From Clostridia bacterium (GTDB lineage: Bacteria; Bacillota; Clostridia; Oscillospirales; Acutalibacteraceae), in assembly GCA_017466365.1 (NCBI GenBank), contig JAFTUG010000010.1, positions 1-48,271 of the forward strand: a DNA stretch of 48,271 nt, in the 5' to 3' direction. Position numbers and translations under genes: made by a program. Below the pieces are notes generated by a model, which made no database searches, was not told the origin of the DNA, and saw nothing but the letters and a program-made list of their open reading frames with translations. Below, piece by piece: positions 42,544 through 48,271 of this stretch (the first letter of the stretch is position 1; each line of letters starts with the position of its first letter).

Positions 42544-42915
42544 ATGATTGATTTCAAAAATCCCGAATACCTCAAACTCAAATCCGCTCCCGGCGCATTC
42601 AATTCCGAATTGGCACCTTTGCTTGTTGACGGCGAAGAAATTGTTGCATGTTACAAGTCAATCAGAGATGGTGTTGCATTCTCAAACAAACGTATTTTCG
42701 TCATTAACATCCAGGGAATGACCGGCAAAAAGAAGGACATAACCTCTCTGCCTTATTCAAAGATTCAGGCTTTCTCAACCGAAACCGCAGGTGTTTTTGA
42801 TATGGACAGCGAGCTTGAGCTCTGGTTCAGCGGTCTCGGAAAGGTTAAACTTGAGTTCACGGGAAGCACCAACATTGCAGAAATCTGCAAAATGATAAGC
42901 ACATATACGCTATGA
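42544..42915 (+). CDS. bacterial PH-domain protein
   Basis: AAAGGAGAAA precedes this 123-aa ORF, which is a single bacterial PH-like domain: LLVDGEEIVACYKSIRDGVAFSNKRIFVINIQG...ITSLPYSKIQAFSTETAG. Cytosolic; such domains may form oligomeric scaffolds. It overlaps the next gene by 4 bp. Confidence 0.85.
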   Translation: MIDFKNPEYLKLKSAPGAFNSELAPLLVDGEEIVACYKSIRDGVAFSNKRIFVINIQGMTGKKKDITSLPYSKIQAFSTETAGVFDMDSELELWFSGLGKVKLEFTGSTNIAEICKMISTYTL

Positions 42916-43742
42916 TTTGCGATTTACACACACATTCTAATTATTCCGATGGCACTCTGACACCAGCGGAACTGATTGCCCTTGCAGAAAAGCAGAAAGT
43001 TTCTGCCATTGCACTTTGCGACCATAACACCGTTGACGGATTATCGGATTTCCGAAAAGCTGCGAGAAACAGTAACGTTACTGCAATAAACGGCATTGAA
43101 ATTTCAACCGAATATAACGGGACAGAACTGCATATTCTTGGACTGTTTCTGCCTGAAGATAAGTTTGAAGAAATATCCGATATGATGAGCAGAATCAAAA
43201 TCTTCAAGGAAGTAAGCAACAAAAATCTTGTTAAAAATCTCCGCAACGACGGATATCTGATTGACTATGAAGAAATCAAAAATAAAAACAACGGTGCTTA
43301 TATCAACAGAGCACATATAGCCGCAGAACTTATTGAAAAAGGATATTTCACTGACAGAAAAGAGGCTTTTGATACTGTTTTATCACCCGACGGCGGATAT
43401 TACACACCGCCAGAACGTTTTAAGGCTCTTGAGATAATCGGATATCTTGATTCAATCGGAGCGGTACCTGTGTGGGCACATCCGTTTTTGGATATGAATG
43501 CCGAAGAAATTGATGCTTTTCTGCCGATCGCAAAAGCTCACGGACTTGTGGGAATGGAAACGAGATATTCACTTTACGGTGAAGAAACACAGAAAACCGC
43601 CGAAATGCTTGCCGAAAAACACGGCATAAAGCAAAGCGGCGGAAGCGATTTTCATGGCAACAACAAACCTGATATTTCATTGGGTACGGGCAAAGGAAAT
43701 CTTGAAGTGCCTTTTGAATTTTATGAAAACCTGAAGAAATGA
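42912..43742 (+). CDS. PHP-domain phosphoesterase
   Basis: 276 aa. Metal ligands of the PHP family: DLHTHSNYSDG (4-14), CDHNTVDG (about 36-43), GIEIST (about 61), WAHPFLD (about 194) and SGGSDFHG (about 243-250). Relatives hydrolyse nucleoside 3',5'-bisphosphates or trim RNA 5' ends; which of these applies cannot be told. Coupled to the PH gene. Confidence 0.9.
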   Translation: MICDLHTHSNYSDGTLTPAELIALAEKQKVSAIALCDHNTVDGLSDFRKAARNSNVTAINGIEISTEYNGTELHILGLFLPEDKFEEISDMMSRIKIFKEVSNKNLVKNLRNDGYLIDYEEIKNKNNGAYINRAHIAAELIEKGYFTDRKEAFDTVLSPDGGYYTPPERFKALEIIGYLDSIGAVPVWAHPFLDMNAEEIDAFLPIAKAHGLVGMETRYSLYGEETQKTAEMLAEKHGIKQSGGSDFHGNNKPDISLGTGKGNLEVPFEFYENLKK

Positions 43743-43744
43743 TT

Positions 43745-43772
43745 AAAGCACCAAGGGTAACCTTGGTGCTTT
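43745..43772. terminator. bidirectional terminator
   Basis: aaagcaccaagg and ccttggtgcttt pair around gtaa, between the PHP gene (+) and the retron operon (- strand, ending 43873). A second small palindrome (acaggca/tgcctgt, 43792-43809) lies beside it; no gene lies in 43773-43872. Confidence 0.82.
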
Positions 43773-43872
43773 GCTTATATCTGAATCGGCAACAGGCAGG
43801 TGTGCCTGTCCCTGCATTTCTTTTGACCCAAAGGGTGCGTAGTAACACTGAATTTCTACTTCCGATGCCGTT

Positions 43873-44160
43873 TCATTCTTCATCTTCATTTTCTTCAACT
43901 TCTTCAATCAACGATTCGATTTCATCAAGATGCTCCCCGATATCATCGAGTGCATCGTCCCATTTATCATAAACATCTTTACTTATATTTTCGGGAACAG
44001 CATCCGTAAGTTCTTCAAGTTTCCCTTTGATTTCATCAAATCTTTCAACCAGATCTTCAATAATATCTTTGATTGACTCTGCGGTAAGTTCGCTTTCATC
44101 GGCAATTCTTATTCTGATTTTTGTGGTGTTGATGTGTTTCTTTGTTACTCTTTCGTCCAT
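43873..44160 (-). CDS. small acidic coiled-coil protein, third gene of the retron operon
   Basis: GGAGAATTATC precedes the ATG at 44160. 95 aa; the first 25 residues are basic and beta-like (HINTTKIRIRI), and the rest is highly acidic and helical (DIIEDLVERFDEIKGKLEEL; ending EEVEENEDEE). It starts 15 nt after the 158-aa gene. Its small size and extreme acidity recall nucleic-acid mimics or antitoxins, but there is no known family match that I can name. Confidence 0.75.
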   Translation of the reverse strand: MDERVTKKHINTTKIRIRIADESELTAESIKDIIEDLVERFDEIKGKLEELTDAVPENISKDVYDKWDDALDDIGEHLDEIESLIEEVEENEDEE

Positions 44161-44175
44161 GATAATTCTCCATTA

Positions 44176-44652
44176 TTAAAACACTATATTTGCAGAATAT
44201 TCGGTTATAAGAATAACCGATATACTTATGCCGTATTTTCTGCGAAGAATCTCGAAGCTTTCTTCGTATTCTTTGAAATCCTTGCTGTCCCAGAAGTTTG
44301 TCAGCATCACCATTTCGCGAATTCGGTCACCGTATTTTATGCCGTGGTTAACCATTGCGGTCAGAGTCTGTCGGAATGAATTTTTCTTGTTGCAGATTGT
44401 GAGAAATGAAGGGTGAATCATATTTGTTGCATCACCGAAAGGATAAGTATTTACTTGATGAGGATAACCAAGGGTATTGTTTATGACTTTTCCCAATGCC
44501 TTCGGATTCAGCATATCGCCCAAGGGGACTTCACAGCTGAGAACTGCGCCGATACAAGATATGAGATTGGAATCCGTTTCCAGCTTTCTGAAAACTCCGC
44601 TTAAATCTTCTCTTATTTTTTCGCGTTTTGAAAACTCATCTTTAAAATACAT
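44176..44652 (-). CDS. retron-associated protein, unassigned
   Basis: 158 aa, starting inside the 3' end of the reverse transcriptase gene (40-bp overlap in another frame; a GAAGAA-type ribosome binding site just upstream). Mostly helical by eye, with LISCIGAVLSCEVPLGDMLNPKALGKVINNTLG in the middle and a hydrophobic C-terminus (ISVILITEYSANIVF). No ATPase, TOPRIM, HNH, NDT or transmembrane motif of the familiar retron effectors is visible. By position it is the leading candidate for the retron effector. Confidence 0.78.
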   Translation of the reverse strand: MYFKDEFSKREKIREDLSGVFRKLETDSNLISCIGAVLSCEVPLGDMLNPKALGKVINNTLGYPHQVNTYPFGDATNMIHPSFLTICNKKNSFRQTLTAMVNHGIKYGDRIREMVMLTNFWDSKDFKEYEESFEILRRKYGISISVILITEYSANIVF

Positions 44653-45665
44653 ATTTCTTCCTTCTCCTTCTTTATGATTTCTTTTATGAATTCAGCATAT
44701 TGCTTCATTTCGGTATTATCGGGGTCTGCGCACAGACAGAATGAAATCCTACCTTGCAACGTTCTGAGATACCGTAGTTTCACCATGCGAAAATGCCAAT
44801 CGTCTGCTATAAACATCACCCAACCGCCGTATTCTGAACTCTGTAAGTGCCTGATATGATCCGAAACACCGAATTTCCCGATATAGTATACCGCTTGCCG
44901 TATATTTCGGCGGAGTTCTTTATCAACAGACGTTTTTTCGTTGACAACCAGACCCGTTACCTTCTGCTTTTTGTTGCTTGTTACAACAAATATTTTTTTC
45001 TGATTAAGAGGTAAACCGTTTGCATAAAGTCCCAGAAAATTTCTTGTGACACGGATAAGACGGGTTTTATCAAAAGAATCAAAAGAAAAAGTAATATCAT
45101 CGCTGTATCGGGTGTAGGAGATGTTTTTGTTTTCGCAGAAAAGGCTCATTTCACGGTCAAATTTTTTCATAAACAGGTTTGAGAGATACGGCGAAGTCGG
45201 TGCGCCCGTGGGAAGTCTGCCTTTTAAGCAACAGAGTTTTGTGAGCATTCTGCAGACATCGGGCGGATAAGAAAGTCTGCGGAAAATCAGATATACGGAT
45301 TTTTCATCGATATGCTCAAAAAATCTTTTGATATCAAGTTTCACAACACATTTTCTTCCGCAATGAGCACCTGCATTATCCCTTAAAGAACTGCCTTTTA
45401 TATATGCCCTTGCGCTGTTGTGAACGGGAATATTTTCAAGAATGCGTTTAAGGATAATCCGCTGAATAATTTTCAGACCCTGGCTTGGCACATCAACGTT
45501 TCTTACCTTGCCGTTTTTCTGATATATCTGATTTCGACGGTAAAAATTCTGCGGATTGTTTGAAATGCGATAAATAAACGCCGTAAAAACTTCCTTGCTG
45601 ATATCTTCGCACCAATCTTCGTAAAGCAAATCAATCAGCGCTTTTTGTGAATTAAGATAAAGCAT
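44613..45665 (-). CDS. retron reverse transcriptase
   Basis: 350 aa; start at 45665 chosen for family length and GGGGGTG 7 nt upstream. Retron-specific NAxxH (N97-A-G-A-H101), catalytic Asp111 in VVKLDIKRFF, LPTGAPTSP (151-159), active site YSDD (187-190; Ser in place of the usual Ala) and VTGLVVN (236-242), the retron Y-region motif that recognises its own RNA. It has no maturase or nuclease domain. The ncRNA at about 45695-45847 lies directly upstream. It would make msDNA primed from a branch G of that RNA. Confidence 0.95.
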   Translation of the reverse strand: MLYLNSQKALIDLLYEDWCEDISKEVFTAFIYRISNNPQNFYRRNQIYQKNGKVRNVDVPSQGLKIIQRIILKRILENIPVHNSARAYIKGSSLRDNAGAHCGRKCVVKLDIKRFFEHIDEKSVYLIFRRLSYPPDVCRMLTKLCCLKGRLPTGAPTSPYLSNLFMKKFDREMSLFCENKNISYTRYSDDITFSFDSFDKTRLIRVTRNFLGLYANGLPLNQKKIFVVTSNKKQKVTGLVVNEKTSVDKELRRNIRQAVYYIGKFGVSDHIRHLQSSEYGGWVMFIADDWHFRMVKLRYLRTLQGRISFCLCADPDNTEMKQYAEFIKEIIKKEKEEICILKMSFQNAKK

Positions 45666-45672
45666 AAAAAAA

Positions 45673-45699
45673 CACCCCCGCAGCCGTGGTGCGGAGGTG
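45673..45699 (-). promoter_or_regulatory. terminator-like hairpin enclosing the RT ribosome binding site
   Basis: On the - strand CACCTCCGCA pairs with TGCGGGGGTG (10 bp, one G-T) and is followed by TTTTTTT and then the RT ATG. The ribosome binding site GGGGGTG lies in the 3' arm. The 5' arm shares 5 nt with a2 of the ncRNA, so the two structures compete. Confidence 0.75.
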
Positions 45700-45847
45700 G
45701 CACAATAACCTGTCGTGTGCATCAGTTTGAAAAACTGATGCCATTATACTCTTGCTTAACATCGGGCAGCGACTCGCTGCCGCCTGCATGCTTTTTGCAG
45801 GACCCTGCCTTTTCGCACCTCTTGGCTGCAAGGTCATAATACCACTT
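45695..45847 (-). ncRNA. retron msr-msd RNA
   Basis: Boundaries are set by inverted repeats a1 (AAGTGGTATTATGACCT, 45831-45847) and a2 (AGGTTATTGTGCCACCT, 45695-45711): 17 positions, 12 Watson-Crick and 3 wobble pairs. A candidate branch G follows a1 in TGCAGCC. Hairpins on the - strand: CCTGCA/TGCAGG (45783-45801), GGCAGCGA/TCGCTGCC (45765-45781) and a 10-bp GCATCAGTTT/AAACTGATGC hairpin (45719-45741), the last probably in msd. It lies between the nuclease stop and the RT start, the normal place for retron RNA. The exact msr/msd junction cannot be read. Confidence 0.85.
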
Positions 45848-45872
45848 GCTATGGGTGCAAAAGCGGACATGG

Positions 45873-46940
45873 TTACGGAAGAAGAGATAAAACAAAATCT
45901 GTCCACGAACAATTATTCTTATCGTATTTCGTTTCGGGGGTTGCTGTGTTTATAAAATTAAAGCACGAATAGTTCTGACCGTTCAAACGCTTATCTATTA
46001 TTTTTCTCGTTTCGGATATATACGCGAATCCGTTACGGTGTGATTGGCTTTCTTTCAGTGAAATGTAACCCAATTTTATTTTTTGATTTTCAGCTGAAAG
46101 TTTCTTGTATGAGTCTAACATTTTTTTCAATACAGGGCAGTTTTCAATATTAGAGTCATCATACAAAAAATCTGCTATTGAATGAATCATACCCGATGTT
46201 TTGAATTCAACAACGGCAACTACCTTTGATGGCTCAAAAATATTGAGATTCATAATGTTCACAGCGTTTTTTTCAACAATAAGTGCATCCCATTCGATTC
46301 CGTATCCGTCAATAAATGAGTTCGACGGTGAAACTTTATACGGAAGTTCTGCCGAATCAATAACCGCCTGCATATATTTGATAAAAATATTTGCAGTTAT
46401 GTTGCCGTGGAGCTTTTTTTTGTCGGAATTTTCTTCTGTTCTTGAATCTATCAACTTTGTGACTGTTTCGAATTCGTTGATTATTTTATCTTCATATGTT
46501 TCGGGAACAACAGGAATAATATCTTTTCCTTCAAGACAGAGTGCTTCATCAATTATTTCTTTTAAATTTTTATTGGTTATTAAATCGGTTAATGGCTGAG
46601 ATGCATTATACCCATTCTTTGTTAAATTTTTTTCCTTTATTCTTTGAACAGCATAATGTGACAATGCCGAAAGTTTCAGCTTTGCTTTTTTCTTATAAAC
46701 AGTGGCAGACGTTTTGAAAACATCCAAAACTTCAAGAACTGTTGCAACATATGCAATGGTTTCTGTTTCGCAAAAAACAACCTGATTTTCCTTTGGCCGG
46801 CAAATGTAAATATACAGCTTATCGCCTGACTCAAGTCGGTTTTTGGTATGAGAAATATCCCACACAACAATTCCGTCAGTATCAAATATATCCTGAACTG
46901 TTGTCAGATCGGGTTTGATTCTATAAATATATTCTGCCAT
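45873..46940 (-). CDS. EVE-like domain fused to PD-(D/E)XK nuclease
   Basis: Start 46940 (355 aa) follows GGAGG; the longer ORF start lacks one. Residues about 1-110 have an EVE/PUA-like pattern (YIYRIKP...TDGIVVWDISHTKNRLESGDKLYIYICRP), a fold that reads modified bases. Residues about 195-270 have the nuclease motif DGYGIEWDALIVEKN...VVAVVEFKTS (D, then ExK-type E-F-K), after a helical linker. It starts 1 nt after the WYL gene stop. A modification-sensitive nuclease is inferred. It ends 26 nt before the ncRNA a1 arm. Confidence 0.82.
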   Translation of the reverse strand: MAEYIYRIKPDLTTVQDIFDTDGIVVWDISHTKNRLESGDKLYIYICRPKENQVVFCETETIAYVATVLEVLDVFKTSATVYKKKAKLKLSALSHYAVQRIKEKNLTKNGYNASQPLTDLITNKNLKEIIDEALCLEGKDIIPVVPETYEDKIINEFETVTKLIDSRTEENSDKKKLHGNITANIFIKYMQAVIDSAELPYKVSPSNSFIDGYGIEWDALIVEKNAVNIMNLNIFEPSKVVAVVEFKTSGMIHSIADFLYDDSNIENCPVLKKMLDSYKKLSAENQKIKLGYISLKESQSHRNGFAYISETRKIIDKRLNGQNYSCFNFINTATPETKYDKNNCSWTDFVLSLLP

Positions 46941-46941
46941 A

Positions 46942-47982
46942 TTAACCTCCGTTGTATTTCTCATTCATTGCCTTGACCGCATCGGCAAGCGATTTGCGCA
47001 GCGATTCGGGTTCAAGTACTTCAACTCTTGTTCCGTACTGCATTGCCCAATGGAACATTGCGTTTTCGTTGACTTTAACGCTCACGTCAACGGTTTCTTC
47101 CGTTTCGTTTGAGAATTTAACCGCCGTGCCGAACCAGTCAACGATATCGTTGATTATATCTTTATCCGTTCTGAATTTAACCTTGACACTCTCACCGCAA
47201 TACATATAAATATGCTCCGCCATGTGCTTGGGCAAATCAAGACCGTTCTTGAGTCCGTTCACCTTTTTCATCGGTTTCACGGGTTCGTCAATAATTTCAA
47301 TATCAATGATTCTGTCGATTCTGTAATGGGAAACATTATCGAATTTATCGTAGTTACCGATGAGGTAATATCTGCCGTTTGAAGCAACCATCTGATAGGG
47401 ATTTATGATATATTCCGCAGGTTTTCCGTAATGAATACGCTTTTCTCTTTCAAGTTTAAGGTTGAAATCAGAATAGTGGAATTTAACCTTTTTGCCTTGT
47501 TCAATCGCTTCATCAAGAATGCCGATTGTGTAGAAAAGTTCTTTGTTTGAGGGCATGGTCACGGGCAGATTACGGACATGACGTACCTTTGCAGAAAAAT
47601 ATTTATTCGACTGTTTCTCAAGTTTTTCAATAAGTTCTTTACATTGAGAATAGGGAATATATTTTGAAAAAAGTATGCTGTCGATAAGCAGACGGAGTTC
47701 GCTGTCATCGAATGCACGGGTTATGTACCAATCGGAATAAACGGTTTCATCCTCACCGCTTTTTGTTTTGCGTGTACGCTCGGAATAGCCGACGTCAAAG
47801 CCCATATCTACCAAATCTGTCAGATTTCTTTTAACGGCTTTTCTATCGAGTTTCAATCCGTATTCGGATTCAAGCATATCCTGAATCTGTTTCTGAGTGA
47901 GAGTATGTTCGCTGTCGGTATGCTTTTTGAGAATATCGATAATGCAGAGAATTGCGGTTTTCTTTGAATTAGCCTGATACAT
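46942..47982 (-). CDS. WYL-domain transcriptional regulator
   Basis: GAGGTG precedes this 346-aa ORF. N-terminal winged helix-turn-helix (about 8-70, with TLTQKQIQDMLESEYGLKLDRKAVKRNL). The WYL domain follows (about 150-245): IINPYQMVASNGRYYLIGNYDKFDNVSHYRIDRI, where the classical W-Y-L triad is replaced by R-Y-Y-L. The C-terminal WCX extension is at about 255-340. WYL regulators often control phage-defence loci and sense nucleic-acid ligands. First gene of the nuclease-retron block. Confidence 0.93.
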   Translation of the reverse strand: MYQANSKKTAILCIIDILKKHTDSEHTLTQKQIQDMLESEYGLKLDRKAVKRNLTDLVDMGFDVGYSERTRKTKSGEDETVYSDWYITRAFDDSELRLLIDSILFSKYIPYSQCKELIEKLEKQSNKYFSAKVRHVRNLPVTMPSNKELFYTIGILDEAIEQGKKVKFHYSDFNLKLEREKRIHYGKPAEYIINPYQMVASNGRYYLIGNYDKFDNVSHYRIDRIIDIEIIDEPVKPMKKVNGLKNGLDLPKHMAEHIYMYCGESVKVKFRTDKDIINDIVDWFGTAVKFSNETEETVDVSVKVNENAMFHWAMQYGTRVEVLEPESLRKSLADAVKAMNEKYNGG

Positions 47983-47999
47983 AAAAACACCTCAAAAAC

Positions 48000-48028
48000 A
48001 TAATAATGCTTTCAAGGTGTTTTGTCAA
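48000..48028 (-). promoter_or_regulatory. strong promoter of the WYL-nuclease-retron block
   Basis: On the - strand, consensus TTGACA (48023-48028), a 17-nt spacer and TATTAT (48000-48005). An inverted repeat AAACACCT/AGGTGTTT (about 47985-48022) overlaps it and may be an autoregulatory operator for the WYL protein. Confidence 0.8.
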
Positions 48029-48073
48029 TGATGTTCGGTTTTTAGTGCATAATTCAAATCAATTATAAGACAA

Positions 48074-48092
48074 CCCCCGGTACAGCCGGGGG
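48074..48092. other. hairpin at the left end of a possible IS200-like element
   Basis: CCCCCGG and CCGGGGG pair around tacag; a second hairpin caagcc/ggcttg lies at 48134-48150. Subterminal hairpins are typical of IS200/IS605 ends, though the first could also be a terminator. Confidence 0.5.
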
Positions 48093-48147
48093 CAAAAAAG
48101 ACTTCAGTAAAGCCAAAACGGGCGAGCTCGAAGCAAGCCCAAAAGGC

Positions 48148-48177
48148 TTGAAAGAAAATCAAACCCCCAAGTATAAT
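48148..48177 (+). promoter_or_regulatory. promoter of the gene at the right edge
   Basis: TTGAAA (48148-48153), an 18-nt spacer and TATAAT (48172-48177). Confidence 0.65.
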
Positions 48178-48227
48178 AGTAGTGGTTTGGCAGCCGCATT
48201 ACTAAAATACAAGGAGGTTCAATTTTT

Positions 48228-48271
48228 ATGAAAAAAGAAAGCGAGATAAGAAGTTCATCCCACACAAAGTA
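48228..48271 (+). CDS. 5' end of a possible IS200-like Y1 transposase (partial)
   Basis: AAGGAGG at 48211-48217 precedes ATG. Only 14 codons are present, reading MKKESEIRSSSHTK. The EIRS..H start is like several IS200-type TnpA proteins, and upstream hairpins support this, but the evidence is short. Confidence 0.45.
   Translation, partial: MKKESEIRSSSHTK

Noticed and set aside
43792-43809. acaggca/tgcctgt palindrome as a separate terminator
   Set aside because: No T tract and a strong terminator lies 20 nt away; too short to claim a mobile element.
44613-45665. Group II intron or diversity-generating retroelement as the source of the RT
   Set aside because: No maturase or HNH domain and no template/variable repeat pair; NAxxH, VTG and the adjacent a1/a2 RNA are retron features.
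45652-45955. Short ORFs on both strands over the retron RNA
   Set aside because: The region folds as the msr-msd RNA and its hairpins; the frames lack ribosome binding sites.

Overview
The window looks like chromosomal DNA from a low-to-moderate GC, Gram-positive gut clostridium (Oscillospirales/Eubacteriales-like). The evidence is strong AGGAGG ribosome binding sites with ATG, TTG and GTG starts, lipoproteins with Gly/Asn/Thr-rich linkers, a B. subtilis YdjGHI-like gene set, an RsiV-like lipoprotein, a DUF6809-type gene and CCA-encoding tRNA genes. The species cannot be named from sequence reading alone.

Layout. (1) Positions 1-233 hold tRNA-Phe (5' end missing), tRNA-Gly and tRNA-Cys. (2) Positions 234-28616 form a roughly 28.4 kb genomic island inserted at tRNA-Cys. 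The last 45 nt of the tRNA gene are duplicated at 28572-28616 with one mismatch, and a tyrosine integrase (27225-28412, - strand) sits beside that copy. The island carries a two-component system (two membrane kinase-like proteins and a NarL-type regulator). Four transcription units follow, all on the + strand: a 1065-aa secreted protein, a 388-aa secreted protein, a ~14.5 kb operon of 16 genes, and a small membrane protein plus an SF2 helicase with two transmembrane helices. Each of the four units begins with the same 16-bp box at a fixed distance from its -10 element, and each is preceded by a near-identical terminator. I infer that the island is one regulon controlled by its own two-component system. 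The long operon includes a Glu-for-Asp pseudo-receiver, a 5'-nucleotidase-like phosphoesterase, five lipoproteins or secreted proteins, and a YdjI/YdjG/YdjH-like SPFH, zinc-ribbon and TPM envelope-stress module. (3) Positions 28617-36155 hold a macrodomain, ADP-ribosylglycohydrolase and VWA cassette, two unknown genes, a GPH-type transporter, an EFR1-type flavodoxin-ferredoxin and a split DUF6809 gene. (4) Positions 36329-41780 (- strand) hold mcrB, mcrC, a nitroreductase and a DUF4838 secreted protein, apparently one operon. (5) Positions 42042-43742 hold a Sel1-repeat protein, a PH-domain protein and a PHP phosphoesterase. (6) Positions 43873-47982 (- strand) hold a WYL regulator, an EVE-like PD-(D/E)XK nuclease and a retron (ncRNA, reverse transcriptase and two unassigned proteins). 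(7) The right edge carries the 5' end of what looks like an IS200-like element.

The strongest candidates for something new are two. The first is the retron: its ncRNA can be folded by eye with a 17-position a1/a2 stem, its accessory proteins are ones I cannot assign to a known retron effector, and it lies downstream of a WYL-nuclease pair. The second is the self-contained island regulon with its repeated promoter box and the shared C-terminal tail on its secreted proteins.
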